From MWBF01 sp040772005 (GTDB taxonomy: Bacteria > Chloroflexota > Anaerolineae > CG2-30-64-16): 64,000 nucleotides of DNA. Below are positions 44,646-53,188 of this stretch, piece by piece. The stretch spans positions 244,268-308,267 of the forward strand of contig JAXGYZ010000007.1 in the NCBI GenBank assembly GCA_040772005.1. The letters are read 5' to 3'. How positions within the stretch are numbered: the stretch's first letter is position 1; each line of letters begins with the position of its first letter. Below the pieces are notes generated by a model. The model was given only the letters and a program-made list of their open reading frames with translations, had not been told where the DNA came from and made no database searches. The translations under genes and the position numbers were made by a program.

Positions 44646-46406
44646 TTAGGCTGTAACGGCCAGGTGCAGCTCGCGGAGCTGCGCGGGGGAGATGGGCGAC
44701 GGCGAGCGGAACATCAGGTCGGTTGCGGACGCGGTCTTGGGGAATGCGATGACCTCGCGGATGCTCGGCGTGCCGGCCAGGATGGCGACGGTGCGGTCGA
44801 TGCCCGTTGCGATGCCGCCGTGCGGGGGCGCGCCGTACTCGAACGCCTCGAGCAGGTGGCCGAACTTTTCCTCCGCTTCCTCCGGGCCGATGCCCAGCGC
44901 CCGGAACATCGCGGACTGGCGCTCACGGCGGTGGATCCGGATGCTGCCGCCGCCGACCTCCCAGCCGTCCATCACCAGGTCGTACGCCTTCGCACGCACG
45001 CGGCCGGGGTCGCTCTCCAGCAGGTCCCAGTCCTCGTCCATCGCAGATGTGAACGGGTGATGCATGGCGGTCCAGCGCTGCTCGTCCGCGCTCCACTCCA
45101 GCAGCGGGAACTCGACCACCCAGCACAGCGCATGCACGTCGCCCTGCACCAACCCCAATTGCCGGCCCAGGTGCAGCCGCAGTTCGCCCAGGCTCTTCGC
45201 CACGACACCCGCGCTGGCATCGGCCACGACGAGCACCAGGTCGCCGGTCCCTGCGTGCGCAGCCTGCGCAATGGCGGCCAGCTCGCCTTCGGTCAGCGCC
45301 TTCGCCGACGCGCGCGGCCCTTCCTCGCGGTACGCGATGGACACGAGACCCCTGGCGCCCCCGCGCTTCGCGACCTCGGCCAGGTCGTCGAGTTGCTTGC
45401 GGCTGTAGGCTGCGGCCCCAGGCGCGACGACCGCCTTGACCTGCCCGCCTGCGGCGATCGCGCCGGAGAAGACGCCGAACCCGCTCTCAGCCAGCACGTC
45501 GCTCAGGTCCACGAACTCCATGCCGAAGCGCAGGTCCGGCTTGTCGGAGCCGTACTTCGCCATCGCCTCCGCATAGGTCAGCACCGGGAAAGGCTTGCGG
45601 AGGATGGGCTTGCTGCCCCACTGCTCGATGAGCTGCACGTACAGCGGCTCGATGACGCCCATGATGTCCTCGCGCTCGATGAACGACATCTCCACGTCGA
45701 GCTGCGTGAACTCCGGCTGGCGGTCCGCACGCAGGTCCTCGTCGCGGAAGCAGCGCGCAATCTGGAAATAGCGCTCATAGCCCGCCACCATCAACAACTG
45801 CTTGAGCTGCTGCGGCGACTGGGGCAGCGCGTAAAACTCACCGGGGTGGACGCGGCTGGGCACCACATAGTCGCGCGCGCCCTCGGGTGTCGTCTTGATG
45901 AGCACAGGCGTCTCGATCTCCATGAAGCCCTGCTCGGCCATGTAGTCGCGGATGGTCTTGACGACGTTGTGGCGCAGGATGATGTTGCGCTGCACGGCCG
46001 GCCGGCGGAGGTCGAGGTAGCGGTACTTGAGCCGCAGCGCCTCGTCCACGTCCGAGTCCTCGTTGATGTAGAACGGCGTGGTGCGCGCCTCATTGAGGAT
46101 TACGGCGCCCGTCGCCAGCACCTCGATATCGCCCGTGGGCAGATTCGGGTTTGCCAGGCCCTCAGGTCGCGGGCGGACCAGGCCCGTCACCTGGACGACA
46201 TACTCGTTGCGGACGGTGTTGAGGATCTCGTGGGCCGCGGCCGCGCTCTGCGCATCGCACGTCACCTGGACGATGCCCGATCGATCCCGGATATCGAGAA
46301 AGATGAGCGCGCCGTGGTCGCGGCGGCGGTGCACCCACCCGGCCAGGGTCACGGTGTGCCCGGCGTGCTCCAGGCGCAACTCTCCGCAGTTGATGGATTT
46401 GTGCAT
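44646..46406 (-). CDS. aspS: Aspartate--tRNA ligase (bacterial type)
   Basis: 586 residues from ATG 46406 (an in-frame ATG four codons upstream is possible). The N-terminal OB-fold anticodon-binding domain is VTLAGWVHRRRDHGALIFLD. Motif 2 is in RYFQIARCFRDEDLRADRQP with EFTQLDVEMSF. The bacterial GAD insertion domain lies between ALRFGMEF-type sequence and the C-terminal core. Motif 3 is in GIATGIDRTVAILAG with the final Arg. It charges tRNA-Asp; whether it is discriminating or also makes Asp-tRNA-Asn cannot be read by eye, and no gat genes are in the window. Confidence 0.97.
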   Translation of the reverse strand: MHKSINCGELRLEHAGHTVTLAGWVHRRRDHGALIFLDIRDRSGIVQVTCDAQSAAAAHEILNTVRNEYVVQVTGLVRPRPEGLANPNLPTGDIEVLATGAVILNEARTTPFYINEDSDVDEALRLKYRYLDLRRPAVQRNIILRHNVVKTIRDYMAEQGFMEIETPVLIKTTPEGARDYVVPSRVHPGEFYALPQSPQQLKQLLMVAGYERYFQIARCFRDEDLRADRQPEFTQLDVEMSFIEREDIMGVIEPLYVQLIEQWGSKPILRKPFPVLTYAEAMAKYGSDKPDLRFGMEFVDLSDVLAESGFGVFSGAIAAGGQVKAVVAPGAAAYSRKQLDDLAEVAKRGGARGLVSIAYREEGPRASAKALTEGELAAIAQAAHAGTGDLVLVVADASAGVVAKSLGELRLHLGRQLGLVQGDVHALCWVVEFPLLEWSADEQRWTAMHHPFTSAMDEDWDLLESDPGRVRAKAYDLVMDGWEVGGGSIRIHRRERQSAMFRALGIGPEEAEEKFGHLLEAFEYGAPPHGGIATGIDRTVAILAGTPSIREVIAFPKTASATDLMFRSPSPISPAQLRELHLAVTA

Positions 46407-46590
46407 GGGGAACTCCACTCATAAGGGCTGATTTCACGAGTCAAGAAGCGATTATATCCCCTAACCAAAGCGCGAGCAAACGATGGTGTTCCTGCATTCC
46501 GGCTTTCTAACCTTTTTCGTGCTATACTTCGGCCATACATAGGGTGCGACACAGAATGTGCGACATGCGGTCGTACTGAGGAGCGAGACG

Positions 46591-47571
46591 ATGCGGGTAT
46601 TGATTACCGGCGGAGCCGGGTTTATCGGGACGGCGCTGGCGAACCGGCTGGCCGCAGACGGCCACCATGTGCGTGTATTGGATGACTTGAGTGCGGGCGA
46701 TCCCGCGAATCTGCACGGTGATGTGGTGTTCACGCGCGGGGACGTGCGCGACCGGCCCAAGCTGTGGACGCTGCTGCAAAAGGTGGACTGCGTATTTCAC
46801 CTGGCGGCGCGGGTGTCGGTGCAGGAATCCGTGCTCTACCCCCGCGAATACAACGACGTCAACGTGGGCGGCACGGTCAGCCTGGCGGAGGCGACGCGCG
46901 ATGCGGGGGTCAAGCGGCTGGTGCTGGCCTCCTCCGCGACGGTCTACGGGCCACAGCCCCACCAGCCCGTCATGGAGTCTGCGTGGCCGCACCCGCAGGT
47001 GCCATACGCTGTCAGCAAGCTGGCAGCCGAACATTATGTCTTTGCGCTCGGCACCCTCAACGGCATCGAGACGGTCGCGCTGCGCATCTTCAACGCATAT
47101 GGGCCGGGCCAGCGCATCCCGCCGGTGCACGCGCCGGTCATCCCCCACTTCCTGCGCAACGTGCTGACGGGCGCGTCGCTCGTCGTCCACGGGGACGGCA
47201 CCCAGACGCGCGACTTCGTGTACATCGACGATGTGGTGGACGCGCTCGTGGCGGCCGCGACCGCGCCCGGCGTGGACCGGAAGGTCATCAACGTGGGCTC
47301 AGGCGAAGAGACGAGCATCCACGCGCTGATCTCGGCGCTCGGGGAGGTCACGCAGCGACAGCCGGAGGTCATCTACAACGTGCAGCAGGTCGGCGGGACG
47401 ACGCGGCTGGTTGCGGACCTGGAGCAGGCGCGCTGGCTGCTCGGCTACACGCCGAACGTGCTGCTGCGCGAGGGGCTGCTGCGGCTGCTGGCCGAAGACC
47501 CGCGCTTCAGCGCAGCGCGCGCCGGCCGCGGTGGGCGGAACGGCGGCGCGTATCCGGTGGCGGCGAAGTGA
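46591..47571 (+). CDS. NAD-dependent epimerase/dehydratase (UDP-glucose 4-epimerase-like)
   Basis: 326 residues from ATG 46591 behind GAGGAGCGAGACG. The extended-SDR NAD motif is VLITGGAGFIGTALANRLAA (GxxGxxG). The catalytic Ser/Thr is in LVLASSATVYGPQPHQP and the YxxxK is in PYAVSKLAAEHYV. Sugar-binding RIFNAYGPGQ and RDFVYIDDVVDALV are typical of nucleotide-sugar epimerases. An extended -10 box TGCTATACT at 46520-46528 probably drives it. It is likely to be used in surface polysaccharide synthesis. Confidence 0.93.
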   Translation: MRVLITGGAGFIGTALANRLAADGHHVRVLDDLSAGDPANLHGDVVFTRGDVRDRPKLWTLLQKVDCVFHLAARVSVQESVLYPREYNDVNVGGTVSLAEATRDAGVKRLVLASSATVYGPQPHQPVMESAWPHPQVPYAVSKLAAEHYVFALGTLNGIETVALRIFNAYGPGQRIPPVHAPVIPHFLRNVLTGASLVVHGDGTQTRDFVYIDDVVDALVAAATAPGVDRKVINVGSGEETSIHALISALGEVTQRQPEVIYNVQQVGGTTRLVADLEQARWLLGYTPNVLLREGLLRLLAEDPRFSAARAGRGGRNGGAYPVAAK

Positions 47572-47634
47572 CCTCACCCCCCGGCCCCCTCTCCTGACAG
47601 CCGGTGCGCACCGGCTGCCAGGAGAGGGGGTGAC
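47570..47634. repeat. Palindromic element, copy 3 (intergenic)
   Basis: GACCTCACCCCCCGGCCCCC and CTCTCCTG form the left arm; CAGGAGAGGGGGTGAC the right arm; the loop contains a second hairpin, GCCGGTGCGCACCGGC. It fills the space between the convergent epimerase and glycoside hydrolase genes, where it could act as a transcription barrier. Same family as the copies at 38795 and 39176. Confidence 0.8.
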
Positions 47635-47637
47635 AGT

Positions 47638-49239
47638 TCAATCGCACGTGATGACGCGGACCACCCCTGTGTCCGGCTCCACCCAGATTCCGCCGTCCAC
47701 TTCATCCCCGTTGCGGCGGCGGTCGACGACATAGTTGCCATCCGCATCGAAGTGCCCTTCATCCACAGACACATAGTGCGCCTGGCGGAGGAGCAGGTAA
47801 TCCTTCGCGAGCGAGAGGTCGATTGACTGCTCGGGCGGGACGTCCTCGCGGAGGACGAGGCGGTAGGCGACGCCGACGCAGTAGAATTCGTGTGGGCCGG
47901 CCTGGAAGACGAGGCCGCGGCCGCGCGGGGCCGGCGCTGGCGCAGGTGCGGGCGGCTCCGGGTGGCGCCAGTCCTTCGGCGTCCAGGTATGCGGGCCGTG
48001 GCCGAACATCGCGAGCGCCAGCCAGCCCTCCAGCGGAAGGTGCTGCGAGTCCATGTGCTCTTCCTGGACGACCGCGTGGACGCGGCCCGTCCCCTGGTAG
48101 CGCAGGAGCAGCGGGATCGCGGCGGCCGCAGCGCGGAAGCTGTCCACCAGGTCAACCGCGTAAGGCAGGAGCGAGCCATCCGGCGCGACGATAGACTCGA
48201 TACCGAAGAAGGCGTAGCCGATGGCGTCGTACCGGCCGAGCGCGCGGAACATGTTCCACGCGTTCGCGCCGTAGCCCGATTCGGGGATGAAGAGCGGGTT
48301 GTCGGGCCGGCGGTACGCGGCACACTCCAGCTCGTACCCGCGCGCGTCGCTCACATAGATGTCCGGTGCGACCAAGTCCAGGTGCGGCGCACACCACTTC
48401 CAGATGTCCAGGGTCTTGATGACCGCGCCGCCCGACGGATAGGTCTCGCCGGGCAGCGCCCAGCCGTGCTCGCCCAGCCAGACGTTGGCGTACATCGGGA
48501 TGTCGTAGACCGCCTTGCCCGCGGCGGCGATGCCGTCGATGTACGTGGCGATGCTCCACGCGGTCATCAGCTCGCCTGCGGCCGGGCCAAGGGTCTCCGG
48601 CCAGCTCCCCACCCTGCCGCCGGCCCGCTGCCACAGGTCATACACATGGCCGTGGCCCGCGCCTTGCAGCGCGGCCATCAGTTCCGGCGGGACGGGCGCA
48701 TCGAACACGGCCTGCGCGTCCGGATGATAGTCGCGGTCGCTGGCGAGGATGCCCGGCTCGTTCTCCACCTGTAGAGCGATGACGGTGCGCTCGACCGCGT
48801 CGAACTCTGCCAGGTGGCGGCAGAGCGCGACGAACGCGGCGCGGTCCGCCTCGAAGTTGGCCGGGCAGTGCGATGAGAGGACCCAGACCATCTTGCCGGT
48901 GGACGACGTGACGCGGCGGAAGCGGGCCGGGTCAGTCTTGACCCATGCAGGCACGTAATCCATGTCGCCGTTCTTCCACGTGCCGAACCAAAGCAGGACG
49001 AGACGGATGCCCTCTGCCCGTGCGCGCATGATCAGATCATCCACCGGCGAGAAGTCGAACTGCCCTTCGACCGGCTCCATCTGTTCCCAGTAGACAGGGA
49101 TTTCGAGCGTGTTGCCGCCAATCAGCTCGATCGCACGGAAGGCGGCGGCGGCTTCATCGTCGCTGTAGCCGCTGGAGTTGCGCGCCTGGCCGCCGAGGGG
49201 GAAGAAGGGCCGGCCGTCGACCGTGAAGAGACGTTGCAT
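47638..49239 (-). CDS. Clan-A glycoside hydrolase (GH35/GH42-like, DUF5597 type)
   Basis: 533 residues from ATG 49239 behind AAAGAGGTGCAC. The TIM barrel starts LFTVDGRPFFPLGGQARNSS and FRAIELIGGNTLEIPVYWEQ. The probable acid/base Glu is in IALQVENEPGILASDRDY (NEP motif) and the nucleophile Glu in PLFIPESGYGANAWN. A C-terminal DUF5597-like beta domain follows (LPLEGWLALAMFGHG, then GLVFQAGPHEFYCVGVAYRL). There is no signal peptide, so intracellular. Likely a beta-galactosidase-like exo-enzyme, adjacent to and cotranscribed with the GH2 enzyme upstream. Confidence 0.88.
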   Translation of the reverse strand: MQRLFTVDGRPFFPLGGQARNSSGYSDDEAAAAFRAIELIGGNTLEIPVYWEQMEPVEGQFDFSPVDDLIMRARAEGIRLVLLWFGTWKNGDMDYVPAWVKTDPARFRRVTSSTGKMVWVLSSHCPANFEADRAAFVALCRHLAEFDAVERTVIALQVENEPGILASDRDYHPDAQAVFDAPVPPELMAALQGAGHGHVYDLWQRAGGRVGSWPETLGPAAGELMTAWSIATYIDGIAAAGKAVYDIPMYANVWLGEHGWALPGETYPSGGAVIKTLDIWKWCAPHLDLVAPDIYVSDARGYELECAAYRRPDNPLFIPESGYGANAWNMFRALGRYDAIGYAFFGIESIVAPDGSLLPYAVDLVDSFRAAAAAIPLLLRYQGTGRVHAVVQEEHMDSQHLPLEGWLALAMFGHGPHTWTPKDWRHPEPPAPAPAPAPRGRGLVFQAGPHEFYCVGVAYRLVLREDVPPEQSIDLSLAKDYLLLRQAHYVSVDEGHFDADGNYVVDRRRNGDEVDGGIWVEPDTGVVRVITCD

Positions 49240-49252
49240 GTGCACCTCTTTT

Positions 49253-49321
49253 GAACCGCGAAGCCGCAAAGAGCGCGAAGGTGAATCAATCTTCTTCGCG
49301 CTCTTCGCGCCTTCGCGGTTC
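49253..49321. repeat. Palindrome of GCGAAG-type units
   Basis: GAACCGCGAAGCCGCAAAGA and CTCTTCGCGCCTTCGCGGTT plus C are reverse complements with few mismatches, around GTGAATCAAT. It lies between the two glycoside hydrolase genes. Confidence 0.7.
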
Positions 49322-52300
49322 AGATGACTGCCTTACTCGCAGCGACCGGCGATTCGCCGGGGGCCAGCGGGCGCAGCCGCAGGCGGAAGTCGACCGGCAC
49401 GGGCTTGAGGATGTAGTCGGGCCGGACGCCGGGGCCACATGACCCATTGCCGAGGCCGGACTGCGCGTAGTCCAGGTGGACCGTGATCTCGTCGCGGTGG
49501 ACCAGCTCGCAGGTGTGCTTTGCCTCGGTCAGGTTCTCTACCGTGTAGTGGTGCGCGCTGACGTTGAGGTTCGGCGCGTGGGCCGGGTAGCCGATCGCGA
49601 GCAGACCCGCGCCGTCCGCATCCGTGAACGCGGCCCAGCGCACGTCGATCTTGTTGCCGTTTTCCTCGGGCATGATGTAGGGCACATACTGCTCGTCCAC
49701 GCTGCCGCTGTAAACGCCGATACGCGCGCTCTCCTTGCGGTCGGCATAGGCCTCGTGCGGGCCGCGGCCGTACCACGTGAAGGTATCGTACACTCCCGGA
49801 AGCTCCAGCTCGACGCCGATGCGCGGGAGCTGCGGCAGGCCCTCCGACGGCGCAACGTGCAGGTGCAGTTCGACATCGCCGGTGCCGTAGACCGTCCAGG
49901 CATACTCGGCATCGAAGCGCGCGGTGTAGTGCGGCGCGAGTGCGGCCTGCAATTGGTCGTCCGGCAGCGCGGCGTACGCGCCGAGCATCTGGCGCAGCAT
50001 CGGGGGCAGGCCGTCGCCCCAGGCCGCGTCCAGCGCGGCATAGAGCGCCTTGATAAGGTCCGCCGCGCGGCCCTGCCCGATCATCTGCTGCGCGAGCGCG
50101 GGGCCCTTCACCTGGCGCCAGCCGCCGGGCAGCGCGGCGTAGTCCACCTCCAGTTGCGTGCAGAGCACCTTGAACGCGTCCTCGGTCAGGTAATTGTTCA
50201 TCACCGTACCCGCGTGGCCGAACAGCGCGACCGCCTGCTCCGACTGGCCGCCGCGGGCGGGGTCGGGCAGGCTGACCGTGCGCACGTCCACGCGCACCGC
50301 ACCGGACGGCAGCAGGGTCACCTCGACCTTCTCGGCCCGCTCCTCCAGGATGTGCAGGCCGGCCTCGCGCCACTGGATCGCAGCGCGCTCGCGGCCCCAG
50401 GTGTTCAGGTCGTTCTCGGTCGGCGCGCGCCAGATTTGCAGCGCAGGGCCCTGGCTCAGCAGGTCGCGGCCCGCGGCCTGCCAGGACGCGATGCGGCCCG
50501 TGGCCCGGTCGAACGCCAGAGCGAAGCCCTCGCCCTTGACCGTGATGGCCGCGACAGATTCCTCGACAGAGACTGGCCCGCCGGCATCCGACGGCTCGAC
50601 TGCGGGCACGGCGACCGGCAACTTGAACTGGCCGAACGCGACCTCATGGCCGGCCTCCGCCCAAAGGGTCGGGGCAGCCAGGGCCACACTCACGTCCAGC
50701 CAGTACTCCGTGCCTGCCTGCGCCTGCACCGGCTCAATCGGGAGGGGCAGGTCCACGCTCGCGCCCGCGGGCGTGTCGAGCCGGGGCAGCGTGCCCGACT
50801 GGAGCACCTCGCCGTCCGCGCTGACCGTCCAGGATATAGTGTAGCGGCCCAGGTCTGCGAACCGCTGCTTGTTGGTCACGCGTACGAGGCCGCGGGCGAG
50901 GTCCACGGCGGTCACCTTGACCGGCTCCTGGACCTTCTTCATCTCGTACATCGCGGGATGCGGCACGCGGTTGGGCCAGATGAGGCCGTTGCAGCAGAAG
51001 CTGGCGTCGTTCGGCAGATCGCCGAAGTCGCCGCCGTAGGCGTAGTAGGGCACGCCGTCCGCGGTGTACTTCGTGAGGCCCTGGTCGACCCAGTCCCAGA
51101 TGAAGCCGCCCTGGAGCCGCGGGTAGCGCTCGATGGCATCCCAGTACTCCTGGAGGTTGCCGGTCGAATTGCCCATCGAGTGCGCGTACTCGCACATGAT
51201 GACGGGCTTGCGGATGTGCTCGTCGGTCGCCAGCTCGATGATGCGCTCGATCGTCGGGTACATGGTGCTGACCATGTCGACGACCGGGCCCTCGAGGCTC
51301 TCGGGATAGTGGATGGTGCCCTCGTAGTGGATGGGCCGGGTGGGGTCGTAGTCGCGCATCCAGCCGGACATGGCCGCATGGTTCGGCCCGTAACCGGACT
51401 CATTGCCCAGCGACCAGACGATCACGCTCGGGTGGTTCTTGTCGCGCTCGACCATGCGGATGCCGCGATCGACGAAGGCCGCGGTGAACGCGGGATCGTT
51501 GGCGGGCCGCGGCTCGATGCCGTGGGTCTCGATGTTGGCCTCGTCGATGAGGTAGATGCCGTACTGGTCGCACAGCTCATACCAGCGCGGGTCGTCGGGA
51601 TAGTGGCACGTGCGGACCGCGTTGAAGTTGAACTGCTTCATCAGCAGGATGTCGGCGACCATGGACTCGACGCCGACCGCGTGGCCGTTGTCTTCCTCGT
51701 GCTCGTGGCGGTTGACGCCCTTGAACACGACCGGCTTGCCGTTGACGTGGATCTGCGCGTCCCGGATCTCGACCTGGCGGAAGCCGACCCGGCAGCTCTC
51801 GGTCTCCAACAGCGCGCCGTCGGGGCCGGTCAGCACGAGGACGAGGGTGTAGAGGTAGGGGTCCTCATCGGACCACCGGCGGGGCGCGGCGACCGGCGCG
51901 GACAGGCGCACCGCGGTCTCCTGGTTCGGGTCCGCGTAGACGGACGCGCGGAAACCGGCGAGGGGCACCTCGTTGCCCTCTGCATCGAAGAGCTTGCCCT
52001 CGAGCGCGTAGCCGCCGGTCTCGGCCGCGCCGTAGTTTTGCACCTTTGCGGAGACGGAGAGCGTCGCGTCGCGGTAGAGCACGTCGAACGTCGTGCGGAC
52101 GGTGAAGTCACGGACGTGGACGAGGGGCGCGGACCAGAGATAGGCGTCGCGATAGATGCCGCTAAGCCGCCAGTAGTCCTGGTCCTCCATGTAGGCGCCG
52201 GTGGACCAGCGGTAGACGCGGAGCGCGACACTGTTCTCGCCGGGGCGGAGGAAGCCCGTGATGTTGAACTCGGCGGGCAGGTGGTTGTCCTCGCTGTAGC

Positions 52301-52784
52301 CCGCGAACTCGCCGTTGACCCACAGGTGGAACGCGGAGTCGACGCCCTCGAAGGTCAGGAAGACCTGCCGGCCGTCCCAGGCCGCGGGAACGGTGAAGGC
52401 CAGGCGGTAGCAGCCGGTCGGGTTGTCGTCATCCGGCACGCGGGGGTAGTCGTCGGTCGGGAAGGGGTACTGGACGTTGACGTAGACCGGCTTATCGTAA
52501 CCTTGCAGCTGCCAGTTGCCGGGGACGGCGATCTCCGCCCAGTCGCTGACGTCGTAGTCAGCGGCGAAGAAGCCCTCCGGTGCGGCGGCCGGATTGGCCG
52601 CAAACGCAAACTTCCACTGGCCGTTGAGCGACTTGCGCCAGGGCGAGGCCGTGCGATCGGCTGTAAGCGAAGCGCCGAGCGCAGTCGCTACGTCCCCATA
52701 GACCATGAGCGTCGCATGGCCCGGCTCCTTGTTGCGCGAGATGACGAGCGGGTCCTGCCAATCCTCGGGAATGTTGTGGGTCAC
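49320..52784 (-). CDS. GH2 beta-galactosidase (LacZ-type) with an inserted effector-associated-like domain
   Basis: 1154 residues from GTG 52784 behind AAGGAGG, about 130 longer than E. coli LacZ. Jelly-roll: VPGNWQLQGYDKPVYVNVQY and PTGCYRLAFTVP. TIM barrel: GVNRHEHEEDNGHAVG, acid/base Glu462 in WSLGNESGYGPNHAAM, nucleophile Glu532 in VIMCEYAHSMGNSTGN. The C-terminal Bgal_small_N domain runs to LHLDYAQSGLGNGSCGPG. Residues about 850-955 interrupt that domain: MNNYLTEDAFKVLC, LEVDYAALPGG, then AADLIKALYAALDAA, a sequence like the small helical effector-associated domains found in Chloroflexota and cyanobacteria, before LacZ resumes with YAWTVYGTGDVELHLH. The glycosidase should hydrolyse beta-galactosides in the cytosol. 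Confidence 0.95.
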   Translation of the reverse strand: MTHNIPEDWQDPLVISRNKEPGHATLMVYGDVATALGASLTADRTASPWRKSLNGQWKFAFAANPAAAPEGFFAADYDVSDWAEIAVPGNWQLQGYDKPVYVNVQYPFPTDDYPRVPDDDNPTGCYRLAFTVPAAWDGRQVFLTFEGVDSAFHLWVNGEFAGYSEDNHLPAEFNITGFLRPGENSVALRVYRWSTGAYMEDQDYWRLSGIYRDAYLWSAPLVHVRDFTVRTTFDVLYRDATLSVSAKVQNYGAAETGGYALEGKLFDAEGNEVPLAGFRASVYADPNQETAVRLSAPVAAPRRWSDEDPYLYTLVLVLTGPDGALLETESCRVGFRQVEIRDAQIHVNGKPVVFKGVNRHEHEEDNGHAVGVESMVADILLMKQFNFNAVRTCHYPDDPRWYELCDQYGIYLIDEANIETHGIEPRPANDPAFTAAFVDRGIRMVERDKNHPSVIVWSLGNESGYGPNHAAMSGWMRDYDPTRPIHYEGTIHYPESLEGPVVDMVSTMYPTIERIIELATDEHIRKPVIMCEYAHSMGNSTGNLQEYWDAIERYPRLQGGFIWDWVDQGLTKYTADGVPYYAYGGDFGDLPNDASFCCNGLIWPNRVPHPAMYEMKKVQEPVKVTAVDLARGLVRVTNKQRFADLGRYTISWTVSADGEVLQSGTLPRLDTPAGASVDLPLPIEPVQAQAGTEYWLDVSVALAAPTLWAEAGHEVAFGQFKLPVAVPAVEPSDAGGPVSVEESVAAITVKGEGFALAFDRATGRIASWQAAGRDLLSQGPALQIWRAPTENDLNTWGRERAAIQWREAGLHILEERAEKVEVTLLPSGAVRVDVRTVSLPDPARGGQSEQAVALFGHAGTVMNNYLTEDAFKVLCTQLEVDYAALPGGWRQVKGPALAQQMIGQGRAADLIKALYAALDAAWGDGLPPMLRQMLGAYAALPDDQLQAALAPHYTARFDAEYAWTVYGTGDVELHLHVAPSEGLPQLPRIGVELELPGVYDTFTWYGRGPHEAYADRKESARIGVYSGSVDEQYVPYIMPEENGNKIDVRWAAFTDADGAGLLAIGYPAHAPNLNVSAHHYTVENLTEAKHTCELVHRDEITVHLDYAQSGLGNGSCGPGVRPDYILKPVPVDFRLRLRPLAPGESPVAASKAVI

Positions 52785-52943
52785 AACCGTCCTCCTTGAG
52801 CGATGTGTTTGTGAGGGGTGTCACCCGCGCATTATCGGCCAGCGTGGCGGGGATGTCAAAACGGGGATTGCAGATTGCAGATTGCAGATTCGTTGACGTT
52901 GAAGGTTCGAAGGTTGAAGGTTGCAGGTTGGTGACCGGGGCGC

Positions 52944-53116
52944 CAGGGCGGTTTCAGAGTGCATCAGGTGAACCCACCCGGCAACTGAAGTTGCGGCTAC
53001 CGTTGCGAAGTCTGCCTTCGCAGACTGGAAACTAACCGACGCAGGTCGGTTTTGCAGTGGTAGCCGCAGTTTCAACTGCCAGGCAGAAGGCACGAGTGCA
53101 ACATGATTTCGCCCTG
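52944..53116 (+). mobile_element. MITE-like element, copy B (173 bp) with 9-bp target duplication
   Basis: Identical over its whole length to the reverse complement of 43124-43296. Perfect 9-bp direct repeats CCGGGGCGC flank it at 52935-52943 and 53117-53125. The target sequence differs from that of copy A, as expected for independent insertions. Ends are CAGGGCGGTTTCA and TGATTTCGCCCTG. The identity of the two copies and the intact duplications imply recent movement. Confidence 0.92.
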
Positions 53117-53134
53117 CCGGGGCGCCGCGAGTGA

Positions 53135-53163
53135 TTGCCGTCCATCCTGGGCTGTGCTATATT
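53135..53163 (+). promoter_or_regulatory. Extended -10 promoter of the GTPase gene
   Basis: TTGCCG at 53135-53140 and TATATT at 53158-53163, 17-bp spacer, with TGC before the -10 box. It starts 18 bp after the end of MITE copy B. Confidence 0.75.
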
Positions 53164-53188
53164 ATCCCCACCGACAGGAGGCGAACCG

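Larger units (their letters stand above)
52785..53188. other. Intergenic region: heptad tract, MITE copy B and GTPase promoter
   Basis: 404 bp. From 52862 to 52935 there is a run of degenerate heptads (GATTGCAGATTGCAGATT, then GGTTGAAGGTTGCAGGTTG). The MITE-like element and its target duplications occupy 52935-53125, and the GTPase promoter 53135-53163. No gene is seen. Confidence 0.7.

Noticed and set aside
49476..52799. 1107-codon plus-strand frame opposite the GH2 gene
   Set aside because: A shadow frame: low-complexity, no domain, and fully overlapped by lacZ-type coding sequence with intact catalytic motifs.
43124..53116. Duplication of a gene fragment as the cause of the 173-bp repeat
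   Set aside because: Perfect but different 9-bp flanking duplications at each copy indicate two transposition events, not segmental duplication.
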